Assembly (NCBI GenBank): GCA_016709335.1
Contig: JADJNC010000004.1
Span: 253,634-317,633 of the forward strand
Length of the DNA stretch: 64,000 nt
Source of the DNA: Candidatus Propionivibrio dominans
GTDB taxonomy: Bacteria; Pseudomonadota; Gammaproteobacteria; Burkholderiales; Rhodocyclaceae
Direction: 5' to 3'
Below are positions 18,909-28,792 of the stretch, piece after piece. Under the pieces are notes generated by a model that was not told the origin of the DNA, ran no database searches, and worked only from the letters and a program-made list of their open reading frames with translations. Each line of letters begins with the position of its first letter. The first letter of the stretch is position 1. The position numbers were made by a program, and so were the translations under genes.

Positions 18909-21218
18909 CTATTCCCCGAGCAGGTACTGCTGCGCAACCCACGCCTGACCCAGCGCCAGTCCGCCATCGTTGGGCGGCAGGTGGCGCGCCTCGATCAGGT
19001 GCAGGCCATGGCCGCCAAGACGTGAGCGCAGGCCACGGGCAAGCACCAGATTGAGGAAACAACCGCCGCTACCAACAACCGTTGTGTTTACCGGCGCAAC
19101 GGCGCATACCCAGTCGGCCAGTGCGGCGACCAGCGTGGCATGAAAAACGGCGGCACCACGCTCGGCATTTTTCTCATCGGCCAGAACCGCGAACAGGGGC
19201 AGCAGATTCAGAACACCTTCGTCAATCGTCCAGGCGTCATTGAGCGGCAAAACATCGCCATAGTGTTCAGACATTCCTTCGAGCAATTCAGCCGCCTGTC
19301 CATCAAAGGTCATCAAGGATTTGACGCCGAGCAAACCTGCCGCCGCATTGATGTAACAGCCAAGACTCGAAGTCGCAGGACAGTTGCCACCACTGACGAG
19401 TAGTTTTTCGACCGCGGCAGCAGAACGCTGTTTGGCAAAACGCCGACCGATTTCCTTGCCGCGCCCGAGTTGCTGCAGCACCGCTGCGGCCAGTCGCCAT
19501 GGTTCTCTTAGCGCCTGGTCGCCGGCGAGTTGAATCGGCGCAAGATGGCCGAGACGCTCCATCAGCGCACCATCAACGCGCATCAGATCGCCGCCCCAGG
19601 AGCCGCCATCCGTCCCCAGGCCAATTCCATCAAGCGCCAGTCCGATAACGGGGGCGTCGACCCGATGTTCAGCCAGAACCGAAGCGATGTGGGCGTGCTG
19701 ATGCTGCACGGCGAGTGCCGGCACCCCTCTGTGACGGGCAAACTCCAAGGCATATCGTGTCGAGTGGAAGCTGCGATCCAGATCGTGCGCGACCAGCGCC
19801 GGTTTGATCTCAAGAAATTTGAGCAGACGAGCAATGGTAGTTTCAAAAAAATCGCACGCTGCCGCATTGTCCAGATCGCCGATATGCTGTGAAACAAAGG
19901 CCTCATCGCCGCGCGTTACGCAAACCGTATTCTTGAACCAGCCGCCTACCGTCAGCACCGGCGGGCCGGAGCGTGGCAACTTGATCGCGCGCGGCGTATA
20001 GCCACGCGCACGGCGAACAAGTTGCAGCCCACCGGGTCCGGAACGCGCGATGCTGTCGTCGCATCGGGCCTGTATCTCGCGGTCATGCAGGAGAAAGGCG
20101 TCAGCGATGCCGGACAGGCGCAGCAGGGCTTCGTTGTTGCCAATCACCAACGGCTCGCCGCCGGGATCGGCGCCGGTCATCACCAATGCGAGTTTCTGCG
20201 GCTGATCCAGCCAGCCAGTACCCTGCGGACGACCGGCCGCCTCATGGAACAGCAGGTACTGCAGTGGCGTGCACGGCATCATCACGCCCAGCCACCCCAG
20301 CCCCGACGTCACTCCCGGCAGCGCCGCATCACAAGTGGCGCGTTTTTTGAGCAAAATGATCGGTCGCTCCGGGATGGCGAGAAGACCCGGTTCGCCGATG
20401 CCCAGATAAACGAAGGTACTGGCGGAGGCCGCATTGGCGAGCATCACGACAAACGGTTTCTGATCACGCTGTTTGCGCTCGCGCAAGACGGCTACGGCCA
20501 CGGCATTCCTTGCGTCGCAGGCCAGATGAAAGCCTCCCGGACCCTTGATGGCGACGATCTTTCCTTGCTCCAGCAGGGTCAAGGCCTGGGCAATCGGATC
20601 ACCTTGCAGTGGCCTTCCTTCGGCATCAAGCAGCGCAAGCTGCGGCCCGCACTTGGGACAACAATTGGCTTCGTTTCCATGGTGCCGGTCTTCAGTCTGC
20701 CGGGACTCGATTTGACACTTCAGGCAAAGGGGAAAGGGTTTGAGGCTTGTTCGCTCGCGAGTGTAAGGCAAGGCTCGGCAAATCGTGTAACGCGGACCGC
20801 AACTCTTGCAACTGGCGAACGCGTAACGCCAGCGACGGTTCGCCGGACTGAACATCTCGGTCAGGCAATCGCGGCAGACGGCGGTGTCGTTTCCGATCAT
20901 GGCCGGTGCCCGGCCACCACGGCTGTTCAGGATATAAAAATCCTCGGCAACACACTCCACGAGGGTCTCGTGCGCCTTTACTGAATCGATGCGCGCCATT
21001 GCCGGGGCATCTTCTTTCAGCCGCTCAAGCAGATTTTGCACTTGTTCGGCAGCACCGCAGACTTCGATTTCGAGGCCATGCGAGTCCTTTCTGACCCAGC
21101 CGGTCAGATCAAGCTCCTTGGCCAACCGCCATACAAAGGGCCGGAAGCCGACTCCCTGAACGACACCACTGAGCCGGATGCGTTGGCAGACGATATTTGA
21201 ATTGTCAGAAGTTTGCAC
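18909..21218 (-). CDS. hypF: Hydrogenase maturation carbamoyltransferase HypF
   Basis: HypF makes the carbamoyl-AMP-derived thiocarbamate that becomes the cyanide ligand of NiFe hydrogenases. The 769-residue protein has all domains: acylphosphatase (VVQGVGFRPFVWRLAKE), the paired zinc fingers (CRDCLTEMF, CKSCGPRYT, CLKCQIE, CCPKCGP), the YrdC-like part (IVAIKGPGGFHLACDARN) and the Kae1-like carbamoyltransferase (HDLDRSFHSTRYA, VQHQHAHIASVLAEH, GSGGCFLNLVLARGL). No other hyp gene or hydrogenase is visible in the window, so its partners must lie elsewhere. It is convergent with rlpA. Confidence 0.96.
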   Translation of the reverse strand: MQTSDNSNIVCQRIRLSGVVQGVGFRPFVWRLAKELDLTGWVRKDSHGLEIEVCGAAEQVQNLLERLKEDAPAMARIDSVKAHETLVECVAEDFYILNSRGGRAPAMIGNDTAVCRDCLTEMFSPANRRWRYAFASCKSCGPRYTICRALPYTRERTSLKPFPLCLKCQIESRQTEDRHHGNEANCCPKCGPQLALLDAEGRPLQGDPIAQALTLLEQGKIVAIKGPGGFHLACDARNAVAVAVLRERKQRDQKPFVVMLANAASASTFVYLGIGEPGLLAIPERPIILLKKRATCDAALPGVTSGLGWLGVMMPCTPLQYLLFHEAAGRPQGTGWLDQPQKLALVMTGADPGGEPLVIGNNEALLRLSGIADAFLLHDREIQARCDDSIARSGPGGLQLVRRARGYTPRAIKLPRSGPPVLTVGGWFKNTVCVTRGDEAFVSQHIGDLDNAAACDFFETTIARLLKFLEIKPALVAHDLDRSFHSTRYALEFARHRGVPALAVQHQHAHIASVLAEHRVDAPVIGLALDGIGLGTDGGSWGGDLMRVDGALMERLGHLAPIQLAGDQALREPWRLAAAVLQQLGRGKEIGRRFAKQRSAAAVEKLLVSGGNCPATSSLGCYINAAAGLLGVKSLMTFDGQAAELLEGMSEHYGDVLPLNDAWTIDEGVLNLLPLFAVLADEKNAERGAAVFHATLVAALADWVCAVAPVNTTVVGSGGCFLNLVLARGLRSRLGGHGLHLIEARHLPPNDGGLALGQAWVAQQYLLGE

Positions 21219-21417
21219 AGGGCAGAGGTCCGAATTTGTTTCGCTGGAAGGGTTGGTATACGTCAGTCCGGACTGTTATGAATAGTCTGAACAGCTTAGT
21301 GCGCCTTTTGGTGCGAGCATTCGACTTGATGATGATTGGCTGGTATATCCGTATCATCAACTGTGATTGTATATAGCATAACACATTGCAGTATAAGCTA
21401 CCTTCTGAAATTCGGGA
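21219..21417. other. Spacer upstream of hypF
   Basis: About 200 rather AT-rich bases upstream of hypF and downstream of meh. It probably holds the hypF promoter, but I cannot place -35 and -10 boxes with confidence. Confidence 0.35.
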
Positions 21418-22272
21418 TCAAATTGCAAGTTCGGCGCTGGCGCTCATCGCTGTTGTGCCATCCGGCCCCTGCGCTTCCAGAGTTACCTCACCGTCATCTG
21501 ATGCTATGCCAACGAGGCGAAACGGAGCCAGGTCGAAAAGCGGCGCCAGTCCCCGGAAGCTGTATCCCAGCACTGGTCGAGCAACATGATGTCGTACCAT
21601 TTCCATGAGCAGGACGGCCGTCAACGGCCCATGCACCACCAGGCCAGGATAGCCTTCTTCTTGGGTTGCATAGGGGCGGTCGTAATGAATCCGATGCGCA
21701 TTGAAGGTCAGCGCCGAAAAGCGGAACAGCAGTTTCGGGTCTGGCGAAACGATGCGTGACCAGGCGCCTTCGGGTAGCAGTGGCCACTCAACCACGCGCG
21801 GGCAGGCAACGGCCGGACCCGGTTCACGGTAAACGATGTCCTGTTCCTCCTCGATACACAGCAGCTCATCTTGGTAGTAACTGCAAACCACGGAGACAAA
21901 AGCCAGCGAGCCTGAACGGCCCGATTTCTGGCGGATGTCGCGAATCACGGATTCACGGCGCGCCGGCCGACCGATGACCAGTGGGCGATGAAAGCGCATG
22001 CGCGCACCGGCAAACATCCGTCTCGGGAAAGGAATCGGTGGCATGAAGCCGCCACGCTGTGGATGGCCGTCGACGTCAAGCAGTGCTTGCGGCGCTCGCG
22101 GAAGAAAGTAGAACCAGTGCCACAACGCCGGCAAAGCGCTGTCTTTCCCGAAACGCGTGACCGTGTCGTCAAGCATGGCCGCCGCCGCCAGTGCCGGCGC
22201 CAGCCCCAGATCATCTTCGGTGATCTCACGGCGGCCAATCCACTGAGCGTAATCTGTTGTCGAGTCGGGCAT
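21418..22272 (-). CDS. meh: Mesaconyl-C4-CoA hydratase (HTD2/FAS1-type dehydratase family)
   Basis: A 284-residue double-hotdog protein of the HTD2/MaoC-like family with an N-terminal hotdog (MPPIPFPRRMFAGARMRFH) and a C-terminal hotdog bearing LLFRFSALTFNAHRIHYDRPYA and YPGLVVHGPLTAVLLMEM, the hydratase signature. Alone it could be any acyl-CoA hydratase. Its position divergent from smtA-smtB-mct-mcl-mch makes it the mesaconyl-C4-CoA hydratase that forms (S)-citramalyl-CoA, the last step before Mcl cleavage. This is inference from context plus family. It lies about 220 bases from smtA with a shared promoter region. Confidence 0.82.
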   Translation of the reverse strand: MPDSTTDYAQWIGRREITEDDLGLAPALAAAAMLDDTVTRFGKDSALPALWHWFYFLPRAPQALLDVDGHPQRGGFMPPIPFPRRMFAGARMRFHRPLVIGRPARRESVIRDIRQKSGRSGSLAFVSVVCSYYQDELLCIEEEQDIVYREPGPAVACPRVVEWPLLPEGAWSRIVSPDPKLLFRFSALTFNAHRIHYDRPYATQEEGYPGLVVHGPLTAVLLMEMVRHHVARPVLGYSFRGLAPLFDLAPFRLVGIASDDGEVTLEAQGPDGTTAMSASAELAI

Positions 22273-22381
22273 GCCTTGATCCTTTCGGGTTTACTGAAGA
22301 CGATGCGGCAAGTACAGCACAGCAGCCAGGTAAACTCAAGTTTCCGTACGATCATCGTGTGCATCGCGCGGCACCCGGTTT

Positions 22382-22409
22382 TTGCGCCGTTAACCGGGTT
22401 TGCTATACA
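22382..22409 (+). promoter_or_regulatory. Candidate sigma70 promoter for the smtA operon
   Basis: TTGCGC at 22382 and TATACA at 22404 with 16 bases between them, in the region between meh and smtA and on the smtA strand. The boxes match the consensus at three and four or five positions. No mapped transcription start supports it. Confidence 0.35.
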
Positions 22410-22492
22410 CTAGCCGGGTTGCGTCGGTGCAGGGCCTGTCGCGCGATGATTAAGGCATAAATTTTAAGTATCTGCTGTCGGGAGGATTGGCC

Positions 22493-23834
22493 ATGAAAGA
22501 AAGAGCAGGCAAGTCGGATTCCAACCCGCTGAGGTCCGGATCTGAGCCCACGGCGGAGGCAACGCCAGCCAGCGATTCATCGGCGAATGCCCGGTCCTTG
22601 CAGGATGACCCGGATCGGGAGCGTCTGCCCGATACTGAAAACCTGCCAATGAGCGGCGTACGCGTCATCGACGTCGGCACCTTCCTGGCCGGCCCCTATG
22701 CGGCGTCGATGCTTGGCGAGTTCGGTGCCGAGATCCTCAAGGTCGAGCATCCGATCAACGGCGATCCGATGCGGCGTTTCGGAACCGCATCGAAGCGCCA
22801 CGACGCGACACTGGCCTGGCTCAGCGAAGGTCGCAACAAGAAATCGGTAACGCTCGACCTGCGCCAGCAGGAAGGCGTCGATCTGTTTCTGAAACTGGTT
22901 GCCAAGTCCGACGTGCTGATCGAGAACTTCCGCCCCGGCACGATGGAGGAATGGGGGCTGGGCTGGGACGAGCTGAGCAAGGCCAACCCCGGCCTGGTGA
23001 TGCTCCGCGTCTCCGGCTACGGGCAAACCGGGCCCTATCGCAATCGTTCGGGTTTTGCACACATTGCCCATGGCTTCGCCGGCCTCCTACCTTGCCGGTT
23101 TCCCCGGTGAAACCCCGGTGGTGCCCGGTACCTCGCCGCTCGGTGACTACCTGTCCAGCCTCTACGGCGCGATTGGCATCCTGATCGCACTGCGTCACCG
23201 GGACGCAACCGGAGAAGGGCAGATCATCGATGTCGGCATTTACGAAGCCGTCTTCCGTCAGATGGATGAGATCGCTGCGGCTTATGGCCTGTTCGGCAAG
23301 GTTCGCGAGCGGGAAGGTGCTGGCAGCTACGTTGCCGTTCCACACGGGCATTTCCGTACCGTCGATGATAAATGGGTCGCCATCGCCTGCACTACGGACA
23401 AGATGTTCGAACGCATCGCAGCGGCGATGGGCAAACCCGAACTCGCTTCGGCCGAGCGCTATGGCAATCAGCGCAAGCGCCTGGCCGCGCGCGACGAGGT
23501 CAACCGGATCGTCATCGAATGGGTCGGATCGCTGACCCGCGACGAGATCATGACGCTGTGCATCGATGGAGAAGTGCCGATCGGCAAGCTCAACAGCATC
23601 GCCGACATCTTTGCTGACGAACATTTTCTGGCGCGCGGCAACCTGGCCCGCCTCAAGGAGGATGGGCTGGGTGAAGTGGTGATCCCGGGGGTCGTGCCAA
23701 CGCTTTCGGAGACGCCCGGCAGGATCTCCAATCTCGGGCCGCCGCTGGGCAATGCGACCTATGAAATCCTGCGCGAGCTGCTTGGTATTTCGGCGCAGGA
23801 AATACAGCGCTTGCGGCAACGCAAAATCATCTGA
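22493..23834 (+). CDS. smtA: Succinyl-CoA:malate CoA-transferase subunit A-like, frameshifted near 23083
   Basis: A family III CoA-transferase. The first frame holds [32 protein letters not shown] and [19 protein letters not shown]. The second frame holds [19 protein letters not shown] and [12 protein letters not shown], where the Asp is the expected catalytic residue, up to the C-terminus. They join near 23083 in GCCGGCCTCC by one extra base; repair gives about 446 residues. ATG 22493 follows GGGAGG. The N-terminus carries an extra polar stretch of some 45 residues before the CoA-transferase core. With smtB next to it, the likely reaction is succinyl-CoA plus (S)-malate to malyl-CoA plus succinate. 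Confidence 0.8.
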
Positions 23835-23858
23835 ACAGGCTATCGCGAGGACTCCAAC

Positions 23859-25085
23859 ATGACCACTGAACAGAAAGAGACAACGCTACCGCTCGCCGGC
23901 ATTCGTGTCATCGATGCCGCCACGGTCATTGCCGCGCCCTACAGCGCCAGCATTCTTGGCGAATTCGGCGCCGAGGTCATCAAGGTCGAAAACCCCAAGG
24001 GGGGCGATCCCATGCGTTACTTCGGCACGCCGACCAAACGCAAGGACACGCTGGCCTGGCTGAGCGAAGCGCGCAACAAGAAATCGGTTACCCTGGACCT
24101 GCATCTGCCCGAAGGCGTCGAGTTGTTCAAGAAACTGATCGAGAACTCGGACGTGTTGTGCGAAAACTTCCGGCCCGGAACGCTCGAAAAATGGGGGCTC
24201 GGCTGGGACGTTTTGCACGCAATCAACCCGCGGCTGATCATGCTGCGCGTCACTGGCTACGGGCAGACCGGCCCCTACAAGGACCGGCCGGGTTTTGCCC
24301 GCGTCGCGCACGCGGTCGGCGGCATTGCCTTTCTCTCGGGCATGCCGAGGGGAACACCGGTCACTCCCGGGTCGACCACCATTGGTGATTACCTGACGGG
24401 ACTCTACGGCTGCCTGGGCATCTTGATGGCCTTGCACCATCGCGAGCGTACCGGTCGCGGCCAGTATATCGACGCCGCCCTCTACGAGTCGGTGTTTCGC
24501 TGCACCGACGAGCTGGCACCGGCCTATGGGATGTACGGAACGGTGCGCGAGCGGCACGGACCGACACACAACGATTTCGCCTGTCCGCACGGCCATTTCC
24601 CGACCAAGGACAACGGCAAGTGGGTGGCCATTTCGTGTGTTACCGACAAACTGTTCGAACGGCTGGCGATGGCCATGGGACGCCCCGAACTGGCGGCGGC
24701 ACACGTCTATGGGGATCAGAAGGTGCGCATGGAACACCGTCACGACGTTAACGAAATCGTTCGCGACTGGTGCGGATCTCTGCCGCGCGAAGAACTGCTT
24801 TCCCGCTGCTTCGCGGCGGGTGCGCCGGCCGGCCCCCTGAACAGCATTGCCGATGTTTTCGGCGACCGGCAGTTTCACTCGCGACGCAATCTGGTGGCCA
24901 TCGACGAGCCGGACATCGGCGAGACAGTCATCGTGCCCTCGGTGATTCCGCGCCTGTCGGTCACACCGGGGCGCATCAAACACCTCGGTCCCAAGCTCGG
25001 GCAACATACGGATGAAGTGCTCTCCGGTCTGCTCGGAATGAATCAGAACGAGATTGATGTGCTGCGTCAGAAGCGCGTGATCTGA
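23859..25085 (+). CDS. smtB: Succinyl-CoA:malate CoA-transferase subunit B-like
   Basis: A 408-residue family III CoA-transferase strongly similar to its neighbour smtA across the whole length. Motifs: [24 protein letters not shown]-type cofactor region [52 protein letters not shown] and the catalytic-Asp segment [14 protein letters not shown]. The adjacent paralogous pair is the arrangement of SmtA/SmtB of the 3-hydroxypropionate bi-cycle. Starts 24 bases after smtA with a GAGGA-type ribosome site. Other family III activities, such as citramalate or itaconate activation, cannot be excluded from sequence. Confidence 0.82.
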   Translation: MTTEQKETTLPLAGIRVIDAATVIAAPYSASILGEFGAEVIKVENPKGGDPMRYFGTPTKRKDTLAWLSEARNKKSVTLDLHLPEGVELFKKLIENSDVLCENFRPGTLEKWGLGWDVLHAINPRLIMLRVTGYGQTGPYKDRPGFARVAHAVGGIAFLSGMPRGTPVTPGSTTIGDYLTGLYGCLGILMALHHRERTGRGQYIDAALYESVFRCTDELAPAYGMYGTVRERHGPTHNDFACPHGHFPTKDNGKWVAISCVTDKLFERLAMAMGRPELAAAHVYGDQKVRMEHRHDVNEIVRDWCGSLPREELLSRCFAAGAPAGPLNSIADVFGDRQFHSRRNLVAIDEPDIGETVIVPSVIPRLSVTPGRIKHLGPKLGQHTDEVLSGLLGMNQNEIDVLRQKRVI

Positions 25086-25125
25086 AACCGCTCTAGCAGA
25101 GCACAACACGGGATTGGTGGACAAA

Positions 25126-26346
25126 ATGGAAGGAATTCTCAAAGGTTTGCGTATTGTCGAAGGCACCGCCTTTGTCGCTGCGCCACTGGGCGGGATGACC
25201 CTGGCGCAACTCGGTGCTGACGTCATCCGTTTCGATCCGATCGACGGCGGGCTTGACAACAGTCGCTGGCCGCTGACTCTGGATGGCAAGCACAGCCTTT
25301 TCTGGGCTGGCCTGAACAAGGGCAAGCGCTCAATCGCCATCGATTTTCGCCAGCCGAAGGGACAGGAATTGCTGACCCGGCTGATCACCGCTCCGGGTGA
25401 AAATGCCGGCCTGTTCAGCACCAATTTCCCGGCCAAGGGCTGGCTCAGTTATGAAACGCTGAAAGCCCATCGTCAGGATCTGATCATGATCAACTTTCTT
25501 GGTCGTCGCGATGGCGGTTCTGAGGTCGATTACACCGTGAACCCACAGGTCGGACTGCCCTTTTTGAACGGGCCGATCAATTCGTCGGAGGTCGTGAACG
25601 ACGCTTTTCCGGCGTGGGATTACACCAGCGGTCACATGATCGCTATCGGCCTGCTCGCCGCCGAAAGACATCGACGACTCACCGGCGAAGGGCAACTGGT
25701 TCGTCTGTCTTTGAAGGACGTGGCGCTGGCGATGCTCGGCAATCTCGGCCTGCTGGCCGAAGTGATGGTCAATAATGCGGATCGGCCCAAGTATGGCAAC
25801 TATCTCTATGGCTCCTTCGGGCGCGACTTCAGAACGCTGGATGGTAAACGCCTGATGATCGTCGGCCTGACCGACATGCAGTGGAATTGCCTGATCAAGG
25901 CTACCGGTCTGCATAACGCGATCAAGAAACTCGGCATCCGGCTAGGCCTTGACCTTAACGACGAAGGCAATCGCTTTCGCGCCCGCCAGGAGATCGCCGC
26001 ACTCATGGAGCCATGGTTCCAGGCACGAACAATGTCTGAAGCCGCACATATTCTCGATGCCAATCGGGTCACCTGGGGCCCCTACCGTGGCGTGCGGGAA
26101 GCCATTGCCAAGGATGCGGATTGCTCGGTTGACAATCCGATGTTCTCGATGGTCGATCAACCGGGAATCGGATCGTATCTGGCGCCGGCCACGCCACTTG
26201 ATTTCAAGGACGTACCCCGCCTGCCGGCAAAGCTGGCGCCGGTACTTGGGGAACATACCGACCAGATTCTTCTCGACATCCTCGGCTTGAGCGAAGCCGA
26301 AGTCGGTCGTCTGCACGATGACGGCATCGTCGCCGGCCCGACCTGA
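25126..26346 (+). CDS. mct: Mesaconyl-CoA C1-C4 CoA-transferase (2-methylfumaryl-CoA isomerase)
   Basis: Mct moves CoA from the C1 to the C4 carboxyl of mesaconyl-CoA. The 406-residue protein begins MEGILKGLRIVEGTAFVAAP and has LGGMTLAQLGADVIRFDPI, the long GRRDGGSEVDYTVNPQVGLPF segment, AWDYTSGHMIAIGLLAAERHRR with the likely catalytic Asp, and GNYLYGSFGRDFRTLDGKRL. From memory these segments match the Chloroflexus Mct closely, including the C-terminal LSEAEVGRLHDDGIVAGP. The start is ATG 25126 after GGTGG. It is the most distinctive marker that this cluster is the glyoxylate-assimilation module. Confidence 0.92.
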   Translation: MEGILKGLRIVEGTAFVAAPLGGMTLAQLGADVIRFDPIDGGLDNSRWPLTLDGKHSLFWAGLNKGKRSIAIDFRQPKGQELLTRLITAPGENAGLFSTNFPAKGWLSYETLKAHRQDLIMINFLGRRDGGSEVDYTVNPQVGLPFLNGPINSSEVVNDAFPAWDYTSGHMIAIGLLAAERHRRLTGEGQLVRLSLKDVALAMLGNLGLLAEVMVNNADRPKYGNYLYGSFGRDFRTLDGKRLMIVGLTDMQWNCLIKATGLHNAIKKLGIRLGLDLNDEGNRFRARQEIAALMEPWFQARTMSEAAHILDANRVTWGPYRGVREAIAKDADCSVDNPMFSMVDQPGIGSYLAPATPLDFKDVPRLPAKLAPVLGEHTDQILLDILGLSEAEVGRLHDDGIVAGPT

Positions 26347-26416
26347 ACTACAATACTCAGCAGCACCCTGACTTCCGTCAAATCCATCCGCCTTCCATCA
26401 ATAAAAGGAAAATGCC

Positions 26417-27458
26417 ATGAAGCTACCTGTTCATTTCTACAAGCCACTCGCCATCGGCGCACCGCAACCCCTGCGCGAACTGCCGGTGAGACCGGAACGG
26501 ATGATCCATTTCTTCCCTCCGCACATCGAAAAGATCCGCAACAAGGCCCCCGAGACGGCCAAGCAATGCGATGTGATGTGCGGCAACCTCGAAGACGCCA
26601 TCCCGATCGAATCCAAGGATGCCGCGCGTGCGGGCTTCATCGAGTTGCTGAGCAACAACGACTTCGGCGACACCGGGATGTGGGTACGCGTCAATGCCTT
26701 GAACAGCCCCTGGATACTCGATGACTTGAGCGAGATCATCAAGCACGTCGGCAACAAGGTCGATGTGATCATGATTCCCAAGGTCGAGGGACCGTGGGAC
26801 ATTCACTTTGTTGACCAGTACGTTTCCCTGCTCGAAGCCAAATATGGAATCAAAAAGCCGATCCTGTTGCATGCCCTGCTCGAAACGGCGCAGGGCGTGA
26901 CCAACGTCGAGGCCATCTGCGGCGCCAGCCCGCGCATGCATGGTCTGAGCCTCGGCCCGGCCGATCTGGCCGCCTCGCGCGGCATGAAGACGACGCGGGT
27001 TGGTGGCGGACATCCCGGCTACGGTGTTCTGGTCGACGAGGAAGAAGGAAAGGATACGCGCCTTCTATCAGCAGGATCTCTGGCATTACACCATCGCCCG
27101 CATGGTCGATGCGGCCGTTGCGCACGGGCTGCGTTCATTCTACGGTCCGTTCGGCGACCTCAAGGACGAAGCCGCCTGCGAAGCGCAATTCCGCAATGCC
27201 TTCCTGATGGGCTGCTCGGGAGCCTGGTCGCTGGCGCCGAACCAGATCGCCATCGCCAAGCGCGTCTTCAGCCCGGACGTCAAGGAAGTGCTGTTCGCCA
27301 AGCGCATTCTCGAAGCGATGCCCGACGGCAGCGGCGTGGCGACCATCGACGGCAAGATGCAGGACGATGCGACCTGGAAACAGGCCAAGGTCATCGTCGA
27401 TCTGGCGCGGCTGGTCGCCCGACGCGATCCGGAGCTGGCCGCCGCCTACGGCTGGTAA
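26417..27458 (+). CDS. mcl: (S)-Malyl-CoA/beta-methylmalyl-CoA/(S)-citramalyl-CoA lyase, frameshifted near 27050
   Basis: A CitE-like TIM-barrel lyase. Mcl cleaves malyl-CoA to acetyl-CoA and glyoxylate, condenses glyoxylate with propionyl-CoA, and cleaves citramalyl-CoA to pyruvate and acetyl-CoA. First frame: [27 protein letters not shown] (metal-binding Glu/Asp), [30 protein letters not shown] and [14 protein letters not shown]. Second frame: [40 protein letters not shown] and the end [12 protein letters not shown]. One extra A in GGAAAGG near 27050 splits them; repair gives about 346 residues, the size of the Chloroflexus enzyme. Ribosome site AAAGGAAA precedes ATG 26417. Confidence 0.9.
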
Positions 27459-27491
27459 GGTTTTACAGAGCCCAACAGGGAGGAAAGTCAA

Positions 27492-28550
27492 ATGAGCCAA
27501 AAAACCAGACTGGGAAATTTCTTTGAGGATTTCAGCATCGGGCAGAAAATTGCCCACGCCACACCGAGAACCATCACCGAGGGGGATGTGGCGCTTTACA
27601 CGGCGCTGACCGGTACGCGTTTTGCCTGTGCTTCGGCAGATACCTTTGCCCACCGCATGGGTTTCCCGCGCTCGCCGGTTGACGATGTGCTGGCCTTCAA
27701 CGTGGTCTTCGGCAAGACGGTGCCGGACATCTCGCTGAATGCCATTGCCAACCTGGGCTACGCCGCCGGTCGCTTCGGCCAGCCGGTCTATCCGGGGGAT
27801 ACGCTCAGCGCGGAATCGACGGTGATCGGCCTCAAGGAGAACCGCGACGGCAAGACCGGCGTCGTTTACGTGCGCTCGCGCGGCGTCAATCAGCGGGCTG
27901 AAATGGTTCTGGATTATTGCCGCTGGGTCATGGTGCGCAAGAAAGATACGGCGCTTCCGGCCCCCGAGGCCATCGTTCCCGAGCTGCCTGCGGCCGTTGA
28001 CGCAAGCGAGCTGATCGTACCGGCGGGTATCCACGTCGATCAGTACGATTGTGCCCTTTCCGGCAGCACCGACCTGTGGGACGATTATCAGGTCGGCGAA
28101 AGGATCGATCATGTGGACGGCATGACCATCGAAGAAAGCGAACACATGATGGCCACCCGCCTGTACCAGAACACCGCCAGGGTGCACTTCAACCAGCATG
28201 CCGAAAAGGACGGCCGTTTTGGCCGCCGCATCGTCTATGGCGGTTTCGTCATCAGCCTGGCCAGGTCGCTGTCCTTCAACGGGCTGGCCAATGCCTTCAA
28301 GCTGGTCGCCATCAATGGCGGCCGTCACGTTTCTCCGGCCTTTGCCGGCCTTACGGTCTACGCCTGGTCGGAAGTGCTCGAAAAGCTGGTTCTGCCGGGA
28401 CGCAACGATCTCGGTGCATTGCGGTTACGTACCGTGGCAACCAAGGATCAGTCTTGCACCGACTTTCCCTACAAACTTGCCGACGGCAACTACGATCCGA
28501 GCGTTCTCCTTGATTTCGACTACACGGTTCTGATGCCGAGAAGCGTGTAG
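27492..28550 (+). CDS. mch: Mesaconyl-C1-CoA hydratase (beta-methylmalyl-CoA dehydratase)
   Basis: Mch dehydrates beta-methylmalyl-CoA to mesaconyl-C1-CoA. The 352-residue double-hotdog protein starts [20 protein letters not shown]. It has an N-terminal MaoC-like half ([39 protein letters not shown]) and a C-terminal half with [23 protein letters not shown], which carries the hydratase Asn/His-type motif. A GGGAGGAAAG ribosome site lies just upstream. It is the last gene of the smtA-smtB-mct-mcl-mch operon and is followed by a strong terminator-like hairpin. Confidence 0.92.
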   Translation: MSQKTRLGNFFEDFSIGQKIAHATPRTITEGDVALYTALTGTRFACASADTFAHRMGFPRSPVDDVLAFNVVFGKTVPDISLNAIANLGYAAGRFGQPVYPGDTLSAESTVIGLKENRDGKTGVVYVRSRGVNQRAEMVLDYCRWVMVRKKDTALPAPEAIVPELPAAVDASELIVPAGIHVDQYDCALSGSTDLWDDYQVGERIDHVDGMTIEESEHMMATRLYQNTARVHFNQHAEKDGRFGRRIVYGGFVISLARSLSFNGLANAFKLVAINGGRHVSPAFAGLTVYAWSEVLEKLVLPGRNDLGALRLRTVATKDQSCTDFPYKLADGNYDPSVLLDFDYTVLMPRSV

Positions 28551-28624
28551 GAAAAAGGTAAGGGGCGGGATATAAGGCAGGCATCCGGTTCAGGCCACTT
28601 TTCTACGACTGCCCTGCACGCATC

Positions 28625-28671
28625 ATGAACAGGCGCTCTTCAGTCTGCATGGCTGAAGAGCGCCTGTTCAT
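28625..28671 (+). terminator. Strong hairpin after mch
   Basis: A perfect 19-base stem: the left arm runs from 28625 (ATGAACAGGCGCTCTTCAG) to 28643 and the right arm from 28653 to 28671, with a nine-base loop. It lies 75 bases after the mch stop and probably ends the operon transcript. There is only a weak T-run after it (TTATT), so it may also protect the 3' end. Confidence 0.7.
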
Positions 28672-28792
28672 TATTGCTGCGGCCCGATGAAACCTGAAAC
28701 TGCCGTCATACCGGCGTACCCGATGGCCCTGGGCCAGGTAAAGGATATTACCCTCGGGGCCGGCATTTAGTATTGGCGTGGGTTCGCCATAC

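Noticed and set aside
23886..25436. 516-codon minus-strand open frame
   Set aside because: Antisense to smtB and the start of mct, both with clear CoA-transferase motifs.
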